Of a stretch of DNA of 5,541 nucleotides, positions 1 through 5,541 are shown one piece after another. This DNA is from Sulfurospirillum sp. (GTDB lineage Bacteria; Campylobacterota; Campylobacteria; Campylobacterales; QNZT01), in assembly GCA_003978455.1 (NCBI GenBank), contig QNZT01000195.1, positions 1 to 5,541 on the forward strand. Reading direction: 5' to 3'. The notes below the pieces were generated by a model. The model worked only from the letters and a program-made list of their open reading frames with translations. It made no database searches and had not been told where the DNA came from. Both the position numbers and the translations under genes were made by a program. Position 1 is the stretch's first letter; every line of letters begins with the position of its first letter.

Positions 1-1045
1 AAGTTCCACCGAAAGCTCATTTTACGGCAAAACCCGCAACCCGCACAACCCTGACTATGTACCCGGCGGGAGCAGCGGCGGAAGTGCGGCGGCGGTCGCG
101 GGCGGTATCGCCATCGCGGCGCTGGGAAGCGACACGGGCGGCAGTATCCGCCAGCCTGCTGCATTTTGCGGATGTGTCGGTATGAAGCCGACCTACGGCA
201 AGGTGAGCCGTTACGGTCTGGGTGCCTACTCCAGCTCTCTCGATCAGATCGGTCCTATCACCCAAAATGTAGAAGATGCCGCTATCCTCTACGACATCAT
301 CGCCGGTCACGAACCCAAAGACTCCACCAGCATAAACATCCCTCATGAAAAGGTCAGTGACAAAATCGATCCCAACCGTAAACTGACCATCGCCGTCATC
401 GACAACTATATGGAAGAGGCGGGAGACGAGGTGCGCGAAGCGATAGAGGAAGCGATCAAGGCACTCAAAGATGCGGGACACAAGATCGTCCATAAAAATA
501 TGATCAACTCCAAATATGACGTCGCCACCTACTATATCATCGCCACGGCGGAAGCGAGTACCAACCTGAGCCGTTACGACGGTGTGCGTTACGGAAACAG
601 AGCCGAAGCGGACAGCCTCAAAGAGATGTATCTCAAAACACGTGCACAGGGATTCGGCGAAGAGGTCAAACGGCGTATCCTGCTGGGCACCTTCGTCCTC
701 AGCTCCGGTTACTACGACGCATACTACATCCGTGCACAAAAAGCGAGACACCTCATCAAAGCGCAGTATGAAGAGATCTTCAAAGAGGCTGACCTGATCT
801 TCATGCCGGTCGCTCCGACACCGGCATTTGAGTTCGGCAGCAAAAAAGACCCGCTGGAGATGTACCTGAGCGATATCTATACTATCGCCGTCAATCTCGC
901 GGGACTCCCGGCACTCTCACTTCCGATAGGCACAGGCAGCAAAGGACTCCCCATCGGCGCGCAGTTTGTGGCAAAGCACCTCGACGAACAAACACTTTTC
1001 GACGGCTCTATGAGTCTGGAAAACATCCTCAAAGCAAAGGCGTAG
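1..1045 (+). CDS. gatA: Aspartyl/glutamyl-tRNA(Asn/Gln) amidotransferase subunit A, 5'-truncated by window edge
   Basis: GatA is the glutaminase subunit of GatCAB, which amidates Glu-tRNA(Gln) and Asp-tRNA(Asn). Many Campylobacterota depend on it because they lack GlnRS and/or AsnRS. The frame is open from base 2 and gives 347 residues before TAG at 1043-1045; the family is usually about 450-490 residues, so roughly the first 100 are missing, including the catalytic Lys. The amidase signature is present: PGGSSGGSA, with the cis-Ser at window residue 24 (codon 71-73), and GSDTGGSIRQPA, with the nucleophile Ser at residue 48 (codon 143-145). Their 24-residue spacing matches amidase-family enzymes. 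Next come GMKPTYGKVSRYGL and the C-terminal FMPVAPTPAF and NLAGLPALSLPIG blocks. No frameshift is seen. guaB follows after 4 bases, so the two are probably co-transcribed. Confidence 0.97.
   Translation, partial: SSTESSFYGKTRNPHNPDYVPGGSSGGSAAAVAGGIAIAALGSDTGGSIRQPAAFCGCVGMKPTYGKVSRYGLGAYSSSLDQIGPITQNVEDAAILYDIIAGHEPKDSTSINIPHEKVSDKIDPNRKLTIAVIDNYMEEAGDEVREAIEEAIKALKDAGHKIVHKNMINSKYDVATYYIIATAEASTNLSRYDGVRYGNRAEADSLKEMYLKTRAQGFGEEVKRRILLGTFVLSSGYYDAYYIRAQKARHLIKAQYEEIFKEADLIFMPVAPTPAFEFGSKKDPLEMYLSDIYTIAVNLAGLPALSLPIGTGSKGLPIGAQFVAKHLDEQTLFDGSMSLENILKAKA
1036..1040 (+). promoter_or_regulatory. Ribosome binding site of guaB inside the gatA 3' end
   Basis: AAAGG lies 9 bases before the guaB ATG and within the last codons of gatA. 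With only 4 bases between the gatA stop and the guaB start, guaB translation is probably coupled to gatA, and there is no room for a separate promoter between the two genes. Confidence 0.55.
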
Positions 1046-1049
1046 CACT

Positions 1050-2495
1050 ATGAACATCCGACAAAAAGCACTCACTTTCGAAGATATCCTGCTTATCCCG
1101 CAGTACTCCGAAATCCTCCCCAAAGAGGTAGATATCAAAACCATACTGACACGCAACATCAAACTCAACATCCCTTTCGTCTCCGCGGCGATGGATACCG
1201 TCACCGAACATCAGGCAGCTATCAAGATGGCACGTCTGGGAGGCATAGGTATCATCCACAAAAATATGGACATAGCATCGCAGGCAAAAGAGGTAAGCCG
1301 TGTCAAAAAGAGTGAGAGCGGTGTCATCAACGAACCGATCCACCTCAAACCGGACGACACCATCCAGGATGCCAACAACCTGATGCACGAATACAAAATC
1401 TCCGGTTTCCCGGTAGTCGGAGAGAACAATGAACTGGTCGGAATCCTCACCAACAGAGACCTCCGATTTGAAAATGACATGAGCAAAAAAGTCAAAGATG
1501 TGATGACCAAAGCACCGCTTATCACCGCTAAAAAAGGGATCTCTCTCGACGAAGCGGAGAAGATCTTCCACCAGCACAAGATCGAGAAACTGCCGCTGGT
1601 CGATGAAAACGGTATCCTATCAGGTCTTATCACCATCAAAGATCTCAAAAAACGCAAAGATTTTCCAAACTCTTTCAAGGACAAATACGGTCGCCTCGGT
1701 GCAGGTGCAGCGATCGGTGTCGGACAGTACGACAGAGCCGAAGCGCTGATCGATGCCGGTGTGGACGTACTGGTACTCGACTCCGCACACGGACACTCCA
1801 AAGGGATCATCGATACCGTCAAAGAGATCAAAAGACGTTTCGATATCGACATTATCGCCGGTAACGTCGCCACACCGGAAGCTGTCGAAGCGCTTGCAGA
1901 AGCAGGCGCAGATGCGGTCAAGGTAGGTATCGGACCGGGTTCCATCTGTACCACACGTATCGTCGCCGGTGTCGGTGTACCGCAGATCACCGCTATCGAA
2001 ACCTGTGCGGCGAAAGGACGAGAACTGGGAGTACCTATTATCGCCGACGGCGGTATCAAATACTCCGGTGACGTTGCAAAAGCACTGGCAGTAGGCGCAA
2101 GCTCCGTCATGATCGGAAGCTTGCTTGCAGGTACCGAAGAGAGTCCCGGTGAAACACTGATGTATCAGGGGCGACAGTATAAAACCTACCGGGGTATGGG
2201 CAGTATCGGTGCTATGCAAAAAGGCAGCAACGACCGCTACTTTCAGGAAGGCACCGCAGCCGATAAACTCGTTCCCGAGGGAATCGAGGGGATGGTACCC
2301 TACCGCGGCAAGATGAGCAACGTCATCCACCAGCTCATCGGCGGACTCAGAGCTTCCATGGGCTATGTCGGTGCCAAAGATATTCAGACATTTCAGGAGA
2401 AAGCGGAGTTTGTGGAGATCACCGCCGCAGGACTCAAAGAGAGCCACGTCCACGATGTCACCATCACCAACGAAGCACCGAACTACCACTCATGA
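1050..2495 (+). CDS. guaB: Inosine-5'-monophosphate dehydrogenase (IMPDH)
   Basis: GuaB oxidises IMP to XMP with NAD+, the committed step of guanine nucleotide synthesis in the cytosol. The 481-residue protein is full length for a bacterial IMPDH. The N-terminal part LTFEDILLIPQYS starts the (beta/alpha)8 barrel. A Bateman module of two CBS domains lies at about residues 95-205; CBS pairs bind purine nucleotides and modulate the enzyme. The barrel then resumes with LVLDSAHGHS (Asp244, NAD site), GNVAT (271-275) and the active-site loop GPGSICTTRIVAGVG, with catalytic Cys300. IADGGI (331-336) and GSLLAGTEESPG bind the substrate phosphate. YRGMGSIGAM (380-389) and the mobile flap with the Arg396-Tyr397 pair (NDRYFQ) complete the site. 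The ending ESHVHDVTITNEAPNY is like the Helicobacter/Campylobacter enzymes. The ATG start is supported by AAAGG upstream and by a normal N-terminus. No defect is seen. Confidence 0.98.
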   Translation: MNIRQKALTFEDILLIPQYSEILPKEVDIKTILTRNIKLNIPFVSAAMDTVTEHQAAIKMARLGGIGIIHKNMDIASQAKEVSRVKKSESGVINEPIHLKPDDTIQDANNLMHEYKISGFPVVGENNELVGILTNRDLRFENDMSKKVKDVMTKAPLITAKKGISLDEAEKIFHQHKIEKLPLVDENGILSGLITIKDLKKRKDFPNSFKDKYGRLGAGAAIGVGQYDRAEALIDAGVDVLVLDSAHGHSKGIIDTVKEIKRRFDIDIIAGNVATPEAVEALAEAGADAVKVGIGPGSICTTRIVAGVGVPQITAIETCAAKGRELGVPIIADGGIKYSGDVAKALAVGASSVMIGSLLAGTEESPGETLMYQGRQYKTYRGMGSIGAMQKGSNDRYFQEGTAADKLVPEGIEGMVPYRGKMSNVIHQLIGGLRASMGYVGAKDIQTFQEKAEFVEITAAGLKESHVHDVTITNEAPNYHS

Positions 2496-2500
2496 TTTTC

Positions 2501-2522
2501 GATACCGCCTCTGTGCGGTATC
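2501..2522. terminator. Perfect 8-bp hairpin between convergent genes, possible bidirectional transcription stop
   Basis: GATACCGC (2501-2508) and GCGGTATC (2515-2522) form a perfect inverted repeat around the 6-base loop CTCTGT. It begins 5 bases after the guaB stop and directly touches the stop codon of the convergent restriction gene (2523-2525). The position suits a terminator shared by both transcripts, but no T-run follows the stem on either strand. It is therefore not a textbook intrinsic terminator; it could be a weak or 3'-end-protecting structure. Confidence 0.45.
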
Positions 2523-3266
2523 TCAGATATCCAACTCAGTAAACCCTTCGTAACTCCGAAACGACAACAGATAGAGACTCTTTAGCAGATTTGGGGAGAT
2601 CGCCTGCAACTCTTCAAAAACACTATCTTCCACCATCTCTTCATGAAGCTGTGACATCACATCCTCCAAAACTTTCGGCAACTGCTCACACAGCGAGCGA
2701 AAAGCGTACTTTTCACCCGTCACACGCTCATAAAAACGGTCGATGGAAACACGACGTATATGCTCATGGCTATACCGCTTTCCATCTATAGAGATCAGCC
2801 ATGGCACATCCTGAGACTTTTTGGCGATCACTTCCACCAGCAGACAACGTATATCACTCCCTTCCAGAATCTTGTGCTGCATCCGCATATAGGTCTTCTG
2901 AGAAGAGGAGGAGTTCATGGTGTTGTGTTTGTTTTTCATCTCGACAAAGATCTGCTCTTTTTCATTGACGATGTCAAAACCACTCTCCTGCACCACCCAG
3001 TCACTGTCGATATACTTGAAGATATTTTGGTGAAAATAGCCGATATGGTTGGTATTGGATTTATCCATCTGCCGGATAATCTCACTCTGAATGATCTCTT
3101 CAACACTCTTTTGGTACACATAGGTATCAAACGTCAGTTTTATCGGGTCGATCAGGTTATGGTTGAACTTTTTGAGATCCATTTTGAAGCTGTACTTCTG
3201 CACAGTCTCTTTTACGTGTGCAAAAAGATCCTCATCGGTGATAAAAGAGAGACTATAACGTGACAC
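2523..3266 (-). CDS. Type II restriction endonuclease, Eco47II/Sau96I-like (predicted GGNCC)
   Basis: This is the restriction enzyme of the adjacent methyltransferase. The 247 residues resemble the Eco47II endonuclease family throughout, most clearly YSLSFITDEDLF, FNHNLIDPIKLTFD (34-47), DKSNTNHIGYFHQNIF (68-83), KNKHNTMNSSSSQKTYMRMQ (111-130), and ISPNLLKSLYLLSF (223-236). A PD-(D/E)xK-type metal site is suggested by Asp98 (GFDIV) followed by VEMK, giving Glu109 and Lys111; this assignment is inferred. The start is GTG at 3264-3266, because this frame begins 14 bases inside the methyltransferase gene and GGAGAG precedes it at 8-base spacing. Sampled 60-base lines are about 35-47% G+C, against about 50-62% in sampled guaB lines. 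Family members recognise GGNCC, but the close relative SinI-type GGWCC cannot be excluded from sequence alone. No truncation is seen. Confidence 0.88.
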   Translation of the reverse strand: MSRYSLSFITDEDLFAHVKETVQKYSFKMDLKKFNHNLIDPIKLTFDTYVYQKSVEEIIQSEIIRQMDKSNTNHIGYFHQNIFKYIDSDWVVQESGFDIVNEKEQIFVEMKNKHNTMNSSSSQKTYMRMQHKILEGSDIRCLLVEVIAKKSQDVPWLISIDGKRYSHEHIRRVSIDRFYERVTGEKYAFRSLCEQLPKVLEDVMSQLHEEMVEDSVFEELQAISPNLLKSLYLLSFRSYEGFTELDI

Positions 3267-4293
3267 GGTCGATGCTCTCCAGAAGTTTTACCAGCGATTT
3301 TCCCATCTCATAAGCGAGATTGACAGGTACGGCATTGCCGATCTGCTTGTACTGTTCTGTTACCGATCCCTCAAACTCCCAGTTATCCGGAAATGTCTGA
3401 ATACGCGCATATTCACGCACCTGAAACGGTCGCGTCTCGTCCGGATGACAACGCTCAGTCTGTTTCTGTGCAGGGGAGCAGGTCAGCGTCAGACACGGCT
3501 CGTCCCAGCTGATCCTCCTTGCGATACCGGTCTTGCCTCCGCCAAGATAAAAACTCTTTTGCTTCTCCGGAGGAAGATCACGCCAGTATCCGCCCGGCGG
3601 CACCATTTCGAGAATCTCACGCTTTTTCGGAGGGTATTTCTGACCGGGTGACGGCGGTACGTCACTATCGTATAGTGCACCCTTTTTTAAAACATCTTTG
3701 AGCGTATAGACTCTGTCAAAGGGTTTAGGATAGGCAAAAACCGCCTCTTTGCGATACTCCTTGCGCACACCGACGATAAAGAGCCGTTCTCTCTTTTGCG
3801 GCACACGGTAGTGGATCGCTTTCAACACCTGAGGCTCATAGACATGGTACCCCAGCTCATCAAGTACCCGGAGCATCGTTTTGAGCGTTCTGCCTTTTTC
3901 ATGAGAGAGCAGTCCGCGTACATTTTCCGCCAGAAACACTTTCGGCTCTGCCTCTTTCAGCGCCCTTGCGAACTCAAAAAAGAGCGTACCGCGGGTATCT
4001 TCAAAACCCCTCTTTTTCCCGGCATAACTAAACGCCTGACAGGGAAATCCACCCGTGATCAGATCCACCTCTCCCCGGTACGGGGTAAAATCGATCTCTG
4101 CAATATCACACGCAAGCACATTCCAATGCGGACGGTTTCTGACCAGCGTAGCCGCCGCATACTTGTTGATCTCATTTAAAAACAGATGCTCGATACCCGC
4201 TTTTTCCAGCCCCAGAGCAAGCCCTCCGGCTCCGGCAAAAAGCTCTATACTCCGATATGTTCTGCTCTCCAGTCTCACAGGTACACCACTCAT
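3253..4293 (-). CDS. DNA (cytosine-5)-methyltransferase, cognate of the adjacent Eco47II-like endonuclease
   Basis: The enzyme transfers a methyl group from S-adenosylmethionine to C5 of cytosine and should protect host sites from the downstream nuclease. From the start preferred here it has 346 residues, and all C5-methylase motifs are present in order. These are motif I ELFAGAGGLALG (17-28), motif IV GGFPCQAFS (81-89) with nucleophile Cys85, motif VI AENVRGL (122-128), motif VIII QKRERLF (166-172), a target-recognition region at about 180-290, motif IX REYARIQTFPD (293-303), and motif X QIGNAVPVNLAYEMG (317-331). The block TCSPAQKQTERCHPDETRPF before motif IX is typical of GGNCC/GGWCC methylases. 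An in-frame ATG at 4326 would add 11 residues, but it has no ribosome binding site and lies upstream of the likely transcription start. ATG 4293 follows AAGGGAG, so it is preferred. The gene overlaps the endonuclease by 14 bases. Its base composition is close to that of the housekeeping genes. Confidence 0.95.
   Translation of the reverse strand: MSGVPVRLESRTYRSIELFAGAGGLALGLEKAGIEHLFLNEINKYAAATLVRNRPHWNVLACDIAEIDFTPYRGEVDLITGGFPCQAFSYAGKKRGFEDTRGTLFFEFARALKEAEPKVFLAENVRGLLSHEKGRTLKTMLRVLDELGYHVYEPQVLKAIHYRVPQKRERLFIVGVRKEYRKEAVFAYPKPFDRVYTLKDVLKKGALYDSDVPPSPGQKYPPKKREILEMVPPGGYWRDLPPEKQKSFYLGGGKTGIARRISWDEPCLTLTCSPAQKQTERCHPDETRPFQVREYARIQTFPDNWEFEGSVTEQYKQIGNAVPVNLAYEMGKSLVKLLESIDRVTL
3275..3280 (-). 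promoter_or_regulatory. Ribosome binding site that sets the GTG start of the endonuclease
   Basis: On the minus strand GGAGAG lies 8 bases before GTG (3264-3266), inside the last codons of the methyltransferase gene. It supports the GTG as the true start and implies that endonuclease translation depends on ribosomes finishing the methyltransferase. Confidence 0.6.
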
Positions 4294-4297
4294 ACGA

Positions 4298-4304
4298 CTC
4301 CCTT
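4298..4304 (-). promoter_or_regulatory. Ribosome binding site of the methyltransferase (supports start at 4293)
   Basis: Minus-strand AAGGGAG ends 4 bases before ATG 4293. The alternative in-frame ATG at 4326 is preceded only by AT-rich sequence with no purine-rich Shine-Dalgarno match. Confidence 0.55.
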
Positions 4305-4315
4305 TTCTACACTTG

Positions 4316-4356
4316 ATTATACCCATAAATTATGACATAAAAATTAGAATCGTAAA
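4316..4356 (-). promoter_or_regulatory. Probable sigma-70 promoter(s) of the restriction-modification operon
   Basis: Two candidates lie in a very AT-rich stretch (the 60 bases 4321-4380 are about 20% G+C). The first is a consensus -10 box TATAAT at 4321-4316 on the minus strand with an AT-rich upstream region but no clear -35, as is common in Campylobacterota; the transcript would start near 4309, leaving a leader of about 16 bases to ATG 4293. The second is TTTACG (4356-4351), a 16-base spacer ending in TGT, and CATAAT (4334-4329), with a start near 4322. Both would start transcription downstream of the 4326 ATG. No C-protein operator-like repeat or regulator gene is seen. Confidence 0.5.
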
Positions 4357-4414
4357 GTAAATATTACATTTTGAAATGGATTTTGGTTGATCGTCAAACT
4401 CGGATTGAAATAGA

Positions 4415-4436
4415 TTGTAGCTGTGTAACACTACAA
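4415..4436. other. Hairpin over the sbcC stop codon
   Basis: TTGTAG (4415-4420) pairs with CTACAA (4431-4436), and TGT (4422-4424) pairs with ACA (4428-4430), leaving a single bulged C at 4421 and a 3-base loop. It covers the sbcC stop codon (4431-4433). No T-run follows on the minus strand, so a terminator role is only possible. The short loop and low G+C make this weak. Confidence 0.25.
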
Positions 4437-5541
4437 ATTTTTCATCTCTACCCTGCTCGTACCATCCCCTTTGGGAACGATATTGATCTGTAGCGGTATC
4501 CTTTCTTTGAGCGCTTCGACGTGTGAGATGACGCCGATCATCTTCCCTTTTCCCTGCAAGCGATTCAGGGCATCGAGTGCGGTTTCCAGGCTTTGGGCGT
4601 CGAGTGTGCCGAAGCCTTCGTCGAGGAAGAGGGAGTCGATGCGTATCTTCTGGCTTGCCAGTTCTGAAAGTCCCAGTGCCAGAGCCAGGGAGACGATAAA
4701 ACTCTCCCCTCCCGAAAGGGTATGGACACTGCGTACCATATTTCCCTGAAATGTATCGACGATTTCGATCTCAAGCAGCTGTTTTTCCTGCTGGGCACGT
4801 TTGAGGATATAGCGTTTGGTCAGATAGTGCAGATGTCTGTTTGCCAGTGCGATCAGCTGATCGAGGGTGATTCCCTGCGCAAAACGGGCAAACTTAGAGC
4901 CGCTTGCGGAGCCGATTAGTTCGTTGAGTTTGCCTTCGACGGTGAGCTGCTTTTGCAATGTTTCGATATCTCTCAGCCGCGCGGTATGTCTGCTGCGGTT
5001 TTCATCGTCAGCTTTTAGTTTCTGGGCGATCTCCCCCTCTTTTTGCTGCACCTGCTCCATCTCCTGCTTCAGTCCCTCCAGCTCTTGCAAAAGTCTGTCC
5101 GGCGGCAGGGTCAATGCCACTAAGTTAAAAGAATTTAAGCGCGGTTCATCTGCGCGTGAGCCCTCTGCTGAAGAGAACTTAGCGTTAGCGTAGCTTTTGG
5201 GACTTTGTTCCAAATGCGTTAACTTAATGGTGTCCGGCGGCAGGGTAACGGTGATCTCCGCCTTGAGATGCGCCTCCAACTTTTTAGTCCGCTCTTCATG
5301 AACTGTTTTGCGCTTTTCATAGGTACTTTGTAGATTGCGACACAAAGTCTGAAGCCGTTCCATCGCCTCTTTCTGCGGCAACGCTTCATGAAATGCCGCT
5401 ACGTCCGCAAAACCGCTCTCTTGCAGCGCACTCTCAAACTCTTGAGAGAGTCTCTCTGCTTTCACTTTCGCACCGCTGATACGCTCTGTCAAGTCGTGCA
5501 ACTGCTTTTGCAACGCCTCCAGAGTGCTCTCCTTCGCCCCC
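4431..5541 (-). CDS. sbcC: Nuclease SbcCD subunit C (Rad50-like ATPase), C-terminal part, with an in-frame insertion
   Basis: SbcC is the SMC-type ATPase of SbcCD, which opens DNA hairpins and degrades double-strand ends. The frame is open to the right edge and gives 369 residues; family members are usually about 1000 or more, so this is the C-terminal third. Numbering from the TTG codon at 5513, charged Leu/Gln/Glu-rich coiled coil runs from about 1 to 190. The globular lobe has GSKFARFAQGITLDQLI (205-221), the ABC signature LSGGESFIVSLALALGLS (266-283), Walker B SLFLDEGFGTLD (294-305) and the H-loop ISHV (329-332). The Walker A lobe lies outside the window. Residues about 88-139 carry a foreign-looking insertion bounded by TLPPD on both sides, encoded by the element at 5117-5230. 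The frame is intact through it, so the gene is not obviously dead. The usual partner gene sbcD is not in the window. Confidence 0.95.
   Translation of the reverse strand, partial: GAKESTLEALQKQLHDLTERISGAKVKAERLSQEFESALQESGFADVAAFHEALPQKEAMERLQTLCRNLQSTYEKRKTVHEERTKKLEAHLKAEITVTLPPDTIKLTHLEQSPKSYANAKFSSAEGSRADEPRLNSFNLVALTLPPDRLLQELEGLKQEMEQVQQKEGEIAQKLKADDENRSRHTARLRDIETLQKQLTVEGKLNELIGSASGSKFARFAQGITLDQLIALANRHLHYLTKRYILKRAQQEKQLLEIEIVDTFQGNMVRSVHTLSGGESFIVSLALALGLSELASQKIRIDSLFLDEGFGTLDAQSLETALDALNRLQGKGKMIGVISHVEALKERIPLQINIVPKGDGTSRVEMKNL
5096..5116. repeat. Direct repeat, left copy (target-site-duplication-like)
   Basis: TGTCCGGCGGCAGGGT at 5096-5111 is identical to 5231-5246. Extending each copy by 5 bases to the element boundary gives 18 of 21 matches. 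The copies are offset by exactly 135 bases and encode the two TLPPD motifs of SbcC. Confidence 0.85.
5117..5230. mobile_element. 114-bp palindromic mini-element inserted in frame in sbcC
   Basis: The segment begins with CCACTAAGTTAA (5117-5128) and ends with TTAACTTAATGG (5219-5230). These are terminal inverted repeats matching at 11 of 12 positions. The segment is bounded directly by the direct repeats at 5096-5116 and 5231-5251. It is 38 codons long and encodes a Ser/Ala/Asn-rich, non-coiled-coil stretch (about residues 95-132 from codon 5513, including SSAEGSRADEPRLNSF) inside an SbcC coiled-coil region. It carries no transposase, so it would have to be mobilised in trans. I do not recognise the family. 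The architecture is like a MITE or a protein-coding palindromic element. A lineage-specific SbcC loop is less likely given the repeats. Confidence 0.65.
5231..5251. repeat. Direct repeat, right copy (target-site-duplication-like)
   Basis: Second copy of the 16-base perfect repeat (5231-5246). It abuts the TTAACTTAATGG end of the inserted element. The flanking bases beyond position 16 match only at 2 of 5 positions, so the true duplication may be 16 bases or an older, decayed 21. Confidence 0.85.

Noticed and set aside
17..751. Long open frame opposite gatA (and similar ones opposite guaB and the endonuclease)
   Set aside because: They are antisense shadows of strongly conserved genes; their translations show no recognisable family features and no supporting ribosome binding context was found.
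4324..4326. ATG at 4326 as the methyltransferase start
   Set aside because: It has no Shine-Dalgarno sequence, likely promoter elements place transcription start after it, and family similarity begins well downstream of the extra 11 residues.
5139..5157. Small GCGC-based internal hairpin in the sbcC element
   Set aside because: Only 4 bp of reliable pairing around a 9-base loop; too weak to claim, though the full element may fold via its terminal repeats.
5511..5513. TTG as the start of the sbcC-like gene
   Set aside because: The frame stays open upstream to the window edge, and the protein is clearly only the C-terminal third of SbcC, so this TTG is an internal Leu codon.
4431..5541. sbcC as a pseudogene because of the insertion
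   Set aside because: The insertion adds a multiple of three and contains no stop in frame; the signature, Walker B and H-loop motifs downstream are intact.
1..5541. CRISPR array, tRNA, rRNA or phage genes
   Set aside because: I saw no regularly spaced repeats, no tRNA-like cloverleaf and no phage-type proteins; the longest gene-free stretch is only the spacer at 4294-4430.

Overview
The window looks like a chromosomal segment of a Campylobacterota (epsilonproteobacterial) genome with a G+C content near 50%, in the Sulfurovum/Sulfurimonas/Sulfuricurvum range. The main reasons are the gatA-guaB gene pair and an IMP dehydrogenase that resembles the Helicobacter/Campylobacter type along its whole length, including its C-terminal end. 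The genus is an inference.

Layout. (1) Plus strand, 1-2495: the 3' three quarters of gatA (amidotransferase subunit A), then, after 4 bases, a complete guaB. (2) A perfect 8-bp hairpin at 2501-2522 lies between guaB and the convergent genes that follow. (3) Minus strand, 4293-2523: a type II restriction-modification pair. A C5-cytosine methyltransferase comes first, and a restriction endonuclease of the Eco47II/Sau96I type (family specificity GGNCC) starts inside its 3' end. (4) An AT-rich spacer, 4294-4430, carries the probable promoter of this pair. (5) Minus strand, 5541-4431: the C-terminal part of SbcC, the Rad50-like ATPase of the SbcCD nuclease, running off the right edge.

How the genes work together. 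GatA (tRNA-dependent amidation) and GuaB (guanine nucleotide synthesis) are housekeeping genes, probably on one transcript. The methyltransferase and endonuclease form a self-contained defence module with the methylase placed upstream. It sits between two housekeeping loci, and the endonuclease gene is visibly more AT-rich than its surroundings.

The most unusual item is inside sbcC. A 114-bp segment (5117-5230) has near-perfect 12-bp terminal inverted repeats and is flanked directly by a long direct repeat (16 bp perfect, 18/21 if extended). The whole insertion is 135 bp, so the reading frame is kept and about 45 foreign residues are added to SbcC. This looks like a protein-coding palindromic mini-element, similar in concept to the Rickettsia palindromic elements. 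A second window-wide signal is a strong shortage of GGNCC (2 sites) and a complete absence of GGCC by hand scan, which fits the specificity expected of the restriction system.
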